A stretch of DNA of 64,000 nucleotides from NCBI RefSeq assembly GCF_014698145.1, contig NZ_JACJSM010000013.1:1-64000 (forward strand), given 5' to 3'. Within the stretch, counting starts at the first letter, position 1, and each line of letters starts with the position of its first letter. A program made the translations under genes and the position numbers. Source of the DNA: Oscillatoria sp. FACHB-1406 (GTDB taxonomy: Bacteria > Cyanobacteriota > Cyanobacteriia > Cyanobacteriales > Spirulinaceae). The notes under the pieces were generated by a model that did not search any database, was not told where the DNA came from, and was given only the letters and a program-made list of their open reading frames with translations. Shown here piece by piece: positions 16,481 to 24,401 of the stretch.

Positions 16481-17803
16481 TTACCCGAGCAACTTCTGAG
16501 TAATTTCCGCTAACTTCCTAGCAGCCCCCGCTTCTCCCCGAACTTCTTGCAAAGCATTGCTCATCACTTGCAATCGTTCTGGATGTTCTAAGTATCCTCT
16601 GGCTAGCGCTGCCACTTCCTCTGCTTCCAATCGTCCCAACAATTCTGGCACAATTTCCCGCTTTCCCCAAATATTCGGCCAAGCATACAAGCGTTTGTGC
16701 TTTTGCGTTTGTCGAACGGCAATTCCGTTCACCACCCGCGCTATCGCCGAACCCACGCCGGGTAAATTAACCAGGATGCCGATAATTCCATCCCACGCTT
16801 TCATGGTATCCAGTTGTTGCGTGGGCAGCAAGACTAACATCGGGACGGCTAAGGCGGCGAGTTCTGCGGTATTAGCTCCAACGGTTGTCACACAAAGCTG
16901 ACAGTTTTTCAGGGCATCGTAAGCCGGAAATTCGGTTATTAAATCAATGCGAGTACCGCCTGCGGTTTTGAGATAAGGGATGTCATCTTTTGGGGTTATT
17001 AATTCGGCACTAATATTGCCTGCATTCGCAACGACGGGATTTTCTTGGGGGTTGGCGTAGCGGGCGAGGGTGGGTAAATCGATGGTTGGGGCGACGGGGA
17101 GAATAAAGCGAGTTTGAGGGCGTTTTTTGTTAAGATGTTCCGCGATCGCGCAGGTTAAAGGAACCCCAACTCGTAGTTTCATATCCTTCGATCCCGGCAG
17201 TAATCCGACAGTTTCGTTCGTAAATCGTGGATTGCGAATCGTGAAGCCTTGTTCAATTGCCTCGTCTCCCCATCTCCCCGTCTCCCCGTCCCCCAGTCCC
17301 CCATCTCCACCCCTCCCCGCTTCAGCCATTAAATCGCCGACTACCGTAACTTTCTGGCGATAGGGTTCGGGGACTTGCTGTTGGGTTTGTGCGTTCATTA
17401 CGCCGAAACTATCCGCCCATCGCCACCATCTCGCCTCCCATTCTGCATAGATAGCAATTTTGTAGCCCAAACGCTTGCCAACGATGACGGGAAAAAGTTG
17501 ATCGCCGCCTAAAAATAATATGACTCCTTGCTCTCGCCAATCCCAATTTTCGGCGGTTTTGCCCCAAAGCAGGAAGGGGAAAAAATGCTTAGCGCTTTGA
17601 ACGCGATCGATTTCTGAGTAAGAACGCGCGATCGCTTCTTCCTTTCCCGTCGCATTCGGACAAGGCGAAAGAATCAGCGAAATTCTCACCGCTTCTCGAT
17701 CTTCACCCAATTGCTGTCTTAAGGCTTTAACGGTCGGTCTGACCCAAGTGGTGAGTTCGCCGGGGCCGTTAGAAAGGATTAAAATATCTCGAGAGGTTGG
17801 CAT
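16481..17803 (-). CDS. Lipid-A-disaccharide synthase-related glycosyltransferase (LpxB-like)
   Basis: A 440-aa member of the cyanobacterial LpxB-like group (GT-B fold). It starts with ILILSNGPGELTTWVRPTVKAL and contains FLGGDQLFPVIVGKRLGYK, GLLPGSKDMKLR and a C-terminal TTVGANTAELAALAVPMLVLLP donor-site region. It is distinct from the lpxB of the lipid A operon, and its acceptor is unknown. Residues about 162-181 (gly/asp/glu-rich) are encoded by an octamer repeat inserted in frame between VVGDLMAEAG and the GLLPGSK segment, at a place where a surface loop would be expected. The rest of the domain is intact. Confidence 0.8.
   Translation of the reverse strand: MPTSRDILILSNGPGELTTWVRPTVKALRQQLGEDREAVRISLILSPCPNATGKEEAIARSYSEIDRVQSAKHFFPFLLWGKTAENWDWREQGVILFLGGDQLFPVIVGKRLGYKIAIYAEWEARWWRWADSFGVMNAQTQQQVPEPYRQKVTVVGDLMAEAGRGGDGGLGDGETGRWGDEAIEQGFTIRNPRFTNETVGLLPGSKDMKLRVGVPLTCAIAEHLNKKRPQTRFILPVAPTIDLPTLARYANPQENPVVANAGNISAELITPKDDIPYLKTAGGTRIDLITEFPAYDALKNCQLCVTTVGANTAELAALAVPMLVLLPTQQLDTMKAWDGIIGILVNLPGVGSAIARVVNGIAVRQTQKHKRLYAWPNIWGKREIVPELLGRLEAEEVAALARGYLEHPERLQVMSNALQEVRGEAGAARKLAEITQKLLG
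17264..17320. repeat. In-frame octamer repeat (RTCYCCCC type)
   Basis: Seven 8-base units such as gtctcccc, atctcccc, gtcccccc and agtccccc (the last ones degenerate) lie inside the LpxB-like gene. They add about 20 residues rich in Gly, Asp and Glu without breaking the frame. The same unit type recurs inside the TolC-like gene at 59262-59403. Confidence 0.85.
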
Positions 17804-17829
17804 AGGTACGGGGGCGGTAGGTAACGCTC

Positions 17830-18681
17830 CTACTTATTGTCCGCGATCGCGGCGATCGATTCTATCTCCAATCCCGTCATCCGCGCCACCGTTTCAATCT
17901 CCATCCCCGCTTGCAACAAATTGAGAGCGCATTCTCTGAGTTGAGCTTGGGCAATTTCCTTTTCTTGACGTTCGCTTTCTGCTCGTTGGCGTTCGAGTTC
18001 CGCGCGCTCGTCCCCAATCAACAGGAGATTGCCTTCGCTATCCCACCACCGCAACCAACATTGGCTTTGATTTTGATAACTTCCTTCCCAAAGTCCCAAT
18101 TCGACTCCCAAAGGAGAAATTTCGTAATGTCCCCTAGCATTTGCCGTTAAGCGCTGATAAGCAACATCGACTAAGCGATACACCTCCAAATTTTGCGTCG
18201 CAATTTCATAAATTCCGTAGTAAGGAATGCGAATAATTTGTTCGTAAACCCAGAATTTACCCGGGCGGAGAGTAACCCCATCGCGAACGGCTCCTAATGG
18301 CGTTCTGTCCCGCTCTTCAGCACCATTACCGCTGGCAAATTCTAAGGCAATCAAAGGAGTTCGATACTCTCGCCAAAAGACGTAAGAACGCCGAATTTCG
18401 CCATTGAGAAGGGGCGGCACTCCAGGAACATAAAACCAATCGGGCGCTTCGGCTCCTTTTTCTGGGGGGTCAGTTTCGCGCCAATAAATCCCGCAATCTT
18501 GACCTATTGCATATTGTCCGTCCGGATGCTGCTGTTGCAGGAGCGGGCCGATTGAATCGGTAAGAAGCAAACTTTGGGGATGTTCTTGGAAATTTTTCAC
18601 AAATGTACCGTCTTCTTCAGGAAGTTGGGTATGGTCGGGAAACGGCGGGGGAAGCTCGGTTTTTGAGGAAGTTTGAACCAT
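17830..18681 (-). CDS. Uma2-family putative nuclease with C-terminal coiled coil
   Basis: A 283-aa Uma2 (DUF820) protein, a PD-(D/E)xK-fold family greatly expanded in cyanobacteria and of unknown role. Family features are the APDWFYVPGV segment (catalytic Asp), PLIALEFASGNGAEERDRT with the Glu of the E-x-K core replaced by an E-F-A arrangement, and YEQIIRIPYYGIY. After residue 225 there is a charged Glu/Arg coiled coil and a short helical tail, common in this subgroup. No methylase or restriction partner lies nearby. It stands at the left border of the accessory region. Confidence 0.78.
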   Translation of the reverse strand: MVQTSSKTELPPPFPDHTQLPEEDGTFVKNFQEHPQSLLLTDSIGPLLQQQHPDGQYAIGQDCGIYWRETDPPEKGAEAPDWFYVPGVPPLLNGEIRRSYVFWREYRTPLIALEFASGNGAEERDRTPLGAVRDGVTLRPGKFWVYEQIIRIPYYGIYEIATQNLEVYRLVDVAYQRLTANARGHYEISPLGVELGLWEGSYQNQSQCWLRWWDSEGNLLLIGDERAELERQRAESERQEKEIAQAQLRECALNLLQAGMEIETVARMTGLEIESIAAIADNK

Positions 18682-19062
18682 TATCGGTTTTTGGGAGTTG
18701 GACGTTGCTTCAGTTAGGAATCATTAGGGGCGAGGGATAACCCGCGATCGCTTTATCTCTGCTTTATATATTTAATATTTTAGAAAAACTACCCCAATTA
18801 TTGCAAAAACCTTGACGATCGTGGAGTCGGTAAATTTATAATGAGTAACAGCGCATTGTGATGAGTCCAATCGTTCCATTAAATGCTCCGTAATAAGCGT
18901 CAGTATTGACTTCCAGCGATTGCTTTGGCGAAGTCAGAATAAAGTACGAAATTTCTTTCGATGACAAAAAATAGCTCGGAGTTTCAATAGAGTAATATTA
19001 CTCAGTCTGGGCATGGCAGATCGCAATAACCGACGATGTGCATTTATTTGAACGAGCCGATT
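18682..19062. other. Intergenic stretch before the small-peptide cluster
   Basis: These 380 bases are AT-rich with no gene, array or strong hairpin that I can support. Promoters for the Uma2 gene (-) and for the small secreted protein (+) must lie here. Confidence 0.5.
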
Positions 19063-19287
19063 ATGCAAACAATTAAACGAATCCTTCTCTGCGTTATTGC
19101 TGGTTGTCTAATCTGGACAATTGCTCAGCCCGCACTGGCTACGAAAGCGGTAGGAGAGCCAAGTCATGGCTATTATTGGTTACTGACAGATAATGGTCGT
19201 TGGCAATGTCGATCTACCACCGATTCGCAGATACAATCTCACAAAAAATGTCTCAAAGCTGGAGCCATCAAGCCTCAGCAAAGTTAA
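19063..19287 (+). CDS. Small secreted protein (74 aa)
   Basis: The reading frame from the ATG at 19063 has a clear Sec signal peptide: MQTIKRILLC, then a hydrophobic core, ending in AQPALA, where signal peptidase I should cut. The mature part of about 50 residues contains GYYWLLTDNGRWQCRS and two cysteines (QC and KC) that could form one disulfide. I know no family. It is followed 20 bp later by another small hydrophobic protein and then by an SH3-type secreted protein and the NACHT gene, all on the same strand. An ATG nine codons upstream is less likely. Confidence 0.6.
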   Translation: MQTIKRILLCVIAGCLIWTIAQPALATKAVGEPSHGYYWLLTDNGRWQCRSTTDSQIQSHKKCLKAGAIKPQQS

Positions 19288-19306
19288 ACATCTCATTCTG
19301 AAATCC

Positions 19307-19675
19307 ATGAATCTATTCTATTTGCCTCATTTGACTTTCTTCCTTGCTGAATCTGAGACTTCAGCAGCGTTAATGTGCAAGCCCATTGGTGCAGCAGAAT
19401 TGACTTTAATTATCGGTATATTAGGGGGACTGGTTGTCTTAATTTCAACCGCTGGATCGACTGCAATTACTTTGGGAACCGGAGGGCTTCTCGCGAAAGT
19501 TGCCTTACCCAGCGCTATTACTGGTATCGTTACTAAAGTTATTGCTGGTCTAGGGATAGGAGCTTCAATCACAGGCATTACAATTCCTTTACAGCCATTT
19601 CTTGAAATAGCAGCCGTTAAGGGAGCCGTAGACAGTGTTAAAGCAATCTTAGAGTGTCATTCACCTTATGGCTAA
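19307..19675 (+). CDS. Hydrophobic Gly/Ala/Ile-rich small protein
   Basis: A 122-aa protein from the ATG at 19307; a shorter 100-aa form from 19373 (MCKPIGAAEL) is possible. After a short leader-like part it is almost wholly hydrophobic helices with Gly zippers (LTLIIGILGGLVVLISTAG, TKVIAGLGIGASITGI, KGAVDSVKAILE). It has no transporter or enzyme motif. The helix pattern with small residues and few charges resembles membrane-active peptides, including circular bacteriocins, but no processing or immunity genes are adjacent. It could equally be a small membrane protein of another kind. It sits 20 bp after the secreted-protein gene. Confidence 0.5.
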   Translation: MNLFYLPHLTFFLAESETSAALMCKPIGAAELTLIIGILGGLVVLISTAGSTAITLGTGGLLAKVALPSAITGIVTKVIAGLGIGASITGITIPLQPFLEIAAVKGAVDSVKAILECHSPYG

Positions 19676-19693
19676 GTTTGTTCGCCGATCGCG

Positions 19694-19731
19694 GATAGTA
19701 TTACCATGAAAAGATAGTATTACCATGAAAA
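19694..19731 (+). repeat. 19-bp tandem duplication of a translation start region
   Basis: gatagtattaccatgaaaa occurs twice in direct succession (19694-19712, 19713-19731). Each copy has an ATG. The first ATG is followed by AAA AGA TAG, a three-codon frame; the second opens the SH3-domain gene. Confidence 0.9.
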
Positions 19732-20084
19732 GACACGCCAGAACTATTCTGAGTCTCACCACAAGTGCGCTCGCAACTCTGAGTTTAACTACTACTGCAA
19801 CAGGTACTCAAGCCCGATCGCAAACAGAATTCAATCAAACTATTGCCCAAGCTAATCCAGTTGTTCATTGTTTAGTTGTAGGAATTGAACGGGGACAGTT
19901 AGCAGTTCGCCGTAGCCCGAATGGACAAGCAATAGCTGGGCTAAATAATGATAATGTAGTTCGGTTTATTCGCAGTCAAGATACTTCTTGGTATTATGTT
20001 CGCGTAGTTCGCGGTCCTAACCAGCGAGTCAATGGCATTGAAGGATGGGTCAACAGTCAGTATCTTGAATGTGGTTGGGATTAA
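19725..20084 (+). CDS. Secreted SH3-like domain protein
   Basis: A 119-aa exported protein. Its signal peptide begins MKRHARTILSLTTSALATLSL and ends near GTQA. After a short linker, the mature domain (about residues 45-119) has bacterial SH3 features: LAVRRSPNGQAIAGLNNDNVVRFI, WYYVRVV, IEGWVNSQYLEC. A conserved-looking Cys pair (Cys49 and Cys116) may form a disulfide. Such domains bind cell-wall peptides or polysaccharides. The start codon region is a 19-bp tandem duplicate. The gene lies 100 bp upstream of the NACHT gene on the same strand. Confidence 0.75.
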   Translation: MKRHARTILSLTTSALATLSLTTTATGTQARSQTEFNQTIAQANPVVHCLVVGIERGQLAVRRSPNGQAIAGLNNDNVVRFIRSQDTSWYYVRVVRGPNQRVNGIEGWVNSQYLECGWD

Positions 20085-20183
20085 TTTACAAAATTTACGC
20101 CGAACAGACATAAGGACGGACAAAATTGTTACGAGTGACTTCATGGCGAGCTAATGCAATGGATTGGTTAAATCCGGAACTTT

Positions 20184-23100
20184 ATGGAAATCGCGATCGC
20201 AAAACTCGCCAGTTCGGTAGCCAGTGCGGTGGCACCCCTTGCCGTTAAAACCGTACAAACCAAATTGAATCCGAGCGAAGTTGAAAAAGCCATTCGCGCC
20301 GGAATTGTTGCCGCCCGCGATCGCGAAGCCACTCTACCGCCCGAACAATCGCTCTTTTACCGCTCCGAACCGGATTTCGTCGATCGCTTCCTCCAGCAGT
20401 TTTTGAGTGGCGAAGGGGTGTTAAATGAGTTGGGCAAACCCTTGATCGGCGGCGATTTGCCCGATGTCGCATACTTGGCAAAAGAGTTCGCGCGATCGGC
20501 TGATAAAAACGACAAAATCGACTTACAAACTGCGGAAATCGAATCATGGCTCCAGGAATTTGTCAAGCATTATTTCCAGGGAACTAGCACTTACTTAAAA
20601 TTTCAGGTTGCAAAGGAAGACTATCTGCGGCAACTGTGCGAACAGTACGACGATGTAAAATTTGCCGGAATGCCCGTTGCCGGTCAAGAAAGCGAGAAAT
20701 GCGCCCAACTCGCCGAAATCTTCGTCATGCCTGATGTTATGGAGGAAGGGCGAGCGAACCGCTTCGAGCGCTTGTTAGAAACGTTTCCCGACCGTCAGGC
20801 GCAATTGTGGGAAGAACAGCGACAGCGCGCGATGCTCGAAAATCCCAGCACCGTAAAATATTCGGCGCGGGAACTCATTAAACGCGGCAGCAAAGCCGTT
20901 TTATTGGGTGCGCCCGGTTCTGGAAAAACGACGCTGACGGGGTATTTTGTCACCGTTTTTGCTCGCAATTGGCAGGATGAAATTAAGGAACTCGGATTCG
21001 ACCCCCAGCGCGATATCTTGCCCGTTCCCATTCGCATTCGCGACCTTGCACGCTTTCAAGACCTCAGCATCCTCGACTACCTCAAACAGAATGCCGAGAA
21101 AAGTTTGTGCGTGAAAACTTTGCCTGCCGGATTCTTTCAGCATTGGCTTGAGGACGGGCGCGCGTTGATTTTGCTCGATGGGTTGGATGAAGTCGCCAAC
21201 GAAGCGCAACGGTACAAAGTCGTGGAACGCATCGAGTGTTTTTTAAAGCAATTTGGCAGCAATCGCGCCCTGATTACCTCGCGTCCGGCGGGATATCGTC
21301 GCGACTTTTTTGGCACCGCAGAATTTCCCCACTTCGAGTTGCAGCCCTTCGATAAGGAAAAAATCGATGTCTTTATCGACCAGTGGTACAATAGCCGTTT
21401 TCCCGACCCGCGCGAAGCCGAACGGCGCAAAGCCAGCCTGCGGAAAGCGCTGGAAGAGAGCGAACGCCTGACGCGATTGGCAAGCAACCCCCTGCTGCTA
21501 ACGATTATCGTGCTGATTCACCGCTACCAGGCGATTTTACCGCGCGATCGCCACAAACTCTACGATAAAGCTGTCGAAACCCTGATAACCGCTTGGGATG
21601 CAAACAAAGAAATCAGCAGCGAAAAATCCCTGAAATATCTCAACTTAGACGACGTGCGGCGGTTGATGGAACGCCTCGCCTACTGGATTCACAGCCAAGG
21701 CGGAACCGGCGACGCAGAGGGCGGTACGCTGATTGACCGAGACGAGTTACTGGAGCAGTTGACCGCCGAAATCAAGCAGGTGGCGGGCGTGGAGCGGTAT
21801 AAAGCAGCGGAGGAAGCGAAGCGGTTTATAACTTTAGTGCGAGACAGAACCGGATTGCTCAACGAACAGGGACAAGATTGTTACGCCTTCGTCCATAAAA
21901 CCTTTCAGGAATATCTCTGCGCCCAAGAAATCCAGTATCGGCATGACGAGGAGGATTTTGAGGTCGTTATCGAACACATCCAAGAACACCTGCACGACCC
22001 GCACTGGCAGGAAGTTTTGCTTTTGCTCGTCGCCCAGCAGAAACCGAAGAAGGCAATTCGAGCGATTCGCGCGATTCTGGAACGGGGGAGCGAGTACGAA
22101 TGCTGGCTGCATCACGATTTGCTGTTTGCCAGTCGTTGTTTGGGAGAATTTTCCAAGGGATTGTTAGCGGCGGATGGGGCGTTGGTGGGGGAGATTTTGC
22201 AGCGTTTGGTGGCGTTGGAGGTGGATAAGCGAGTTGGGTGGAAGGTTGGAGGGCAGGTTTTTAAAGTTCTCTGCAAGTTGGGCGAGACGGAGTTGGAAGG
22301 ACAGGCGCTGAAGTTGTTGAAGGCGAGAAAAAGTGAGATTGGTAAGAGTAGATTGCAACAATATCAAGCCGCTCTTGGCGAAGAAGAGGTTGCTATTCAA
22401 GCCTTGCTATCCTGTTTCCAGGATAAGGATTCAAGCGTGCGCTGGAGGGCTGCGAATACTTTGGGGAAATTGAGAAACAGCAACCCTGCTGTCATCGAAG
22501 CCCTACTCAAATGCCTCCAAGATAAGGATCCAAGGGTGCGCTGGAAGACTGCGGAAGCTTTGCAGAATTGGGGAAACAGCAACCCTGCTGTCATCGAAGC
22601 CCTACTCAAATGCCTCCAAGATGAGCATCGACTCGTACGCTCGAGTGCTGCGGAAGCTTTGCGGAAATTGGGAAACAGCAACCCCGCTGTCATCGAAGCC
22701 TTACTCAAATGCCTCCAAGATGAGCATTCACTCGTACGCTGGAAGACTGCGGAAGCTTTGCAGAATTGGGGAAACAGCAACCCCACTGTCATCGAAGCCT
22801 TACTCAAATGCCTCCAAGATGAGCATCCACTCGTACGCTGGAAGACTGCGGAAGCTTTGCAGAATTGGGAAAACAGCAACCCCCCTGTCATCGAAGCCTT
22901 ACTCAAATGCCTCCAGGATAAGGATTCAAACGTGCGATCGAGTGCTGCGGGAGCTTTGGGGAAATTGGGAAATAGCAACCCCCCTGTCATCGAAGCCTTA
23001 CTCAAATGCCTCCAGGATAAGGATTCAAGCTTGCGCTCGAGTGCTGCGGGAGCTTTGGGGAAATTAGGAAATAGCAACCCCCCTGTCATCGAAGCCTTAC

Positions 23101-23465
23101 TCTCCTGCCTCCAAGATAAGGATTCAAGCTTGCGCTCGAGTGCTGCGGATGCTTTAGGGAATTTGGGAAACAGCAACCCTGCTGTCATCAAAGCTTTACT
23201 CTCCTGCCTCCAAGATAAGGATTCAAGCTTGCGCTGGAGTGCTGCGGAAGCTTTGGGGAAATTGGGAAACAGCAACCCCACTGTCATCGAAGCCTTACTC
23301 GAATGCCTTCAGGAGCCTTTATTGACCTCGAATGCTTTGGGGGAATTAGGCAAACAAAGCGATGTTATTCTTCCCGCCCTCGAACAGTGGTTGCAACAAT
23401 ACCAAGATACAGAATTTATCGGCGCTGGAATTGATGCGCTGTGGCAGTTGGTAGAGGAACAGTAA
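20184..23465 (+). CDS. NACHT NTPase with C-terminal HEAT repeats (NLR-like, probable defence protein)
   Basis: A 1093-aa STAND-type protein. An all-helical N-terminal region (1-235) has no recognised enzyme motif. The NACHT core has Walker A GAPGSGKTT (242-250), Walker B ALILLDGLDEVA (327-338) with the acidic NACHT extension, and the sensor ITSRPAGY (about 364-371). A helical winged region follows to about 735. The C-terminus holds about ten HEAT-like repeats; nine units of 33 residues beginning NSNP are almost identical. Bacterial NACHT proteins with such layouts are known in antiphage defence, where the repeats sense and the N-terminus acts, so the same role is inferred here. The effector type is unknown. 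Neighbours include a broken VapBC pair, XRE regulators and MITEs. Confidence 0.88.
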   Translation: MEIAIAKLASSVASAVAPLAVKTVQTKLNPSEVEKAIRAGIVAARDREATLPPEQSLFYRSEPDFVDRFLQQFLSGEGVLNELGKPLIGGDLPDVAYLAKEFARSADKNDKIDLQTAEIESWLQEFVKHYFQGTSTYLKFQVAKEDYLRQLCEQYDDVKFAGMPVAGQESEKCAQLAEIFVMPDVMEEGRANRFERLLETFPDRQAQLWEEQRQRAMLENPSTVKYSARELIKRGSKAVLLGAPGSGKTTLTGYFVTVFARNWQDEIKELGFDPQRDILPVPIRIRDLARFQDLSILDYLKQNAEKSLCVKTLPAGFFQHWLEDGRALILLDGLDEVANEAQRYKVVERIECFLKQFGSNRALITSRPAGYRRDFFGTAEFPHFELQPFDKEKIDVFIDQWYNSRFPDPREAERRKASLRKALEESERLTRLASNPLLLTIIVLIHRYQAILPRDRHKLYDKAVETLITAWDANKEISSEKSLKYLNLDDVRRLMERLAYWIHSQGGTGDAEGGTLIDRDELLEQLTAEIKQVAGVERYKAAEEAKRFITLVRDRTGLLNEQGQDCYAFVHKTFQEYLCAQEIQYRHDEEDFEVVIEHIQEHLHDPHWQEVLLLLVAQQKPKKAIRAIRAILERGSEYECWLHHDLLFASRCLGEFSKGLLAADGALVGEILQRLVALEVDKRVGWKVGGQVFKVLCKLGETELEGQALKLLKARKSEIGKSRLQQYQAALGEEEVAIQALLSCFQDKDSSVRWRAANTLGKLRNSNPAVIEALLKCLQDKDPRVRWKTAEALQNWGNSNPAVIEALLKCLQDEHRLVRSSAAEALRKLGNSNPAVIEALLKCLQDEHSLVRWKTAEALQNWGNSNPTVIEALLKCLQDEHPLVRWKTAEALQNWENSNPPVIEALLKCLQDKDSNVRSSAAGALGKLGNSNPPVIEALLKCLQDKDSSLRSSAAGALGKLGNSNPPVIEALLSCLQDKDSSLRSSAADALGNLGNSNPAVIKALLSCLQDKDSSLRWSAAEALGKLGNSNPTVIEALLECLQEPLLTSNALGELGKQSDVILPALEQWLQQYQDTEFIGAGIDALWQLVEEQ
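22400..23330 (+). repeat. 99-bp tandem coding repeats (HEAT units of the NACHT protein)
   Basis: Nine consecutive 99-bp units, each encoding NSNP-x-VI-x-ALL-x-CLQ followed by a variable loop (DKDSSLRSS, DEHRLVRSS, DKDPRVRWK and others). DNA identity between units is high even at silent sites, and variation is concentrated in the loop after CLQD and the following helix. Confidence 0.92.
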
Positions 23466-23479
23466 GTCACACCCAAACG

Positions 23480-23507
23480 GTAGGGACGTTGTATACAACG
23501 TCCCTAC
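23480..23507. repeat. 28-bp perfect palindrome (REP-like), copy 1
   Basis: The half-site GTAGGGACGTTGTA is followed by its exact reverse complement. It lies 15 bp after the NACHT stop codon. The same palindrome family surrounds the RAYT transposase gene at 30.7-31.4 kb. Confidence 0.95.
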
Positions 23508-23534
23508 AACGAAATCAGTAACCAACAAAATTAA

Positions 23535-23943
23535 CTACACTGGAATAATATCAAAAGTGTCGCGATCGCCAATTAAATAGAAGAAGAAATCCGAATCTAT
23601 TGTCAGAATTTTACGATATCCAGTTTTTTCTGCTGCTAAAACTAACGTCGCATCGGCTAAATCCATCGGGCGATCGCGATATTTTTCCATTAACTCAAAC
23701 AAGCGATTATAATCGCTGTTTTGAATTTCGTAAATACTTAGTAATCCGTTCAGTAACAGTTTTCCTAACTCATTTTGCAACACCCATCCCCCACGATGCA
23801 GCGCAAGATACATGGCTTCAGTCAAACAAGCCCAGGTTGTTATTAAGGGAGAACTCAGCGTTAGTATTTTGCTTTTGTAGGCTTCATGCTTAGGCTGAGT
23901 GCGATCGACCAGACAAAATAAAACACGCATCGCACAGAATCAT
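23535..23943 (-). pseudogene. Frameshifted PIN-domain toxin (vapC-like)
   Basis: The long frame (ATG 23930, 131 aa) has PIN-domain features: LVDRTQPKHEAY, the helix WACLTEAMYLAL with its conserved Glu, and DLADATLVLAAEKTG with the C-terminal acidic residues. It lacks the N-terminal 'hydrophobic-D' strand that carries the first catalytic Asp. That strand is present just upstream in another frame: an ATG at 23943, overlapping the antitoxin stop codon as ATGA, encodes MILCDA and then shifts into the long frame. A one- or two-base indel near 23925-23930 would rejoin them. The toxin is thus probably inactive, unless reading shifts or the sequence has an error. Confidence 0.7.
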
Positions 23944-24200
23944 AGCTCTAAGCCTTTTCCTCGATACTTATCCAGCACCAATTGACCGTAACTTATCGCC
24001 GAGCTTGGCGAAGAGATTTCAATTTTGTCTACTGATTCAAAGTATTTTATCCAGGTTTCTTTAACTCGATCTTGATTTTGGTGAAGAACTGAATTATTAG
24101 GCTGTCGATTTCGTAAAGAATCAATAAAATCGCTGACTTCTTGTAAAAATGATTCTGGGAGTTGATGGAGCTTCCTAATAGTGGTTTCGCGTAGCGTCAC
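23940..24200 (-). CDS. VapB-type antitoxin (DUF2281-like)
   Basis: An 86-aa protein whose N-terminal half (MTLRETTIRKLHQLPESFLQEVSDFIDSLR) matches the short DUF2281/VapB-like antitoxins that pair with PIN toxins in cyanobacteria. The rest is a toxin-binding-type tail ending YRGKGLEL. Its stop overlaps the ATG of the PIN gene (ATGA), the normal arrangement for translational coupling. It should repress its own promoter and neutralise VapC; with vapC frameshifted, it may now be an orphan. Confidence 0.68.
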   Translation of the reverse strand: MTLRETTIRKLHQLPESFLQEVSDFIDSLRNRQPNNSVLHQNQDRVKETWIKYFESVDKIEISSPSSAISYGQLVLDKYRGKGLEL

Positions 24201-24259
24201 GATCCGTCTTTCCTTATAAGTGTAAATCCTTCCTTATTTTACTCTAACGCTGTTGCAGG

Positions 24260-24365
24260 TATAGCGCTACGCAAATAGTTTAAGACATTGGGTAAGGTAG
24301 GCATCGCTCACCAGCCATAGCATTCGGCTTTTAGAGTTGTGTACTCTTAAGGAAGTAGCGCTATA
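24260..24365. mobile_element. MITE-like element with 11-bp TATAGCGCTAC inverted ends
   Basis: TATAGCGCTAC (24260-24270) and its perfect complement GTAGCGCTATA (24355-24365) bracket a 106-bp non-coding stretch between the antitoxin promoter and the XRE genes. No coding capacity. A clear target-site duplication was not seen. Confidence 0.6.
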
Positions 24366-24401
24366 ACTGAGCAAAATTAAATGGACGAAAAGTTTTCGCT
24401 C

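Noticed and set aside
22397-23287. Long minus-strand frame (296 codons) opposite the HEAT repeats
   Set aside because: A shadow of the repeated coding units on the plus strand; its periodic KASAALERKLESLSW-type peptide mirrors the 99-bp repeat and has no independent start signal.
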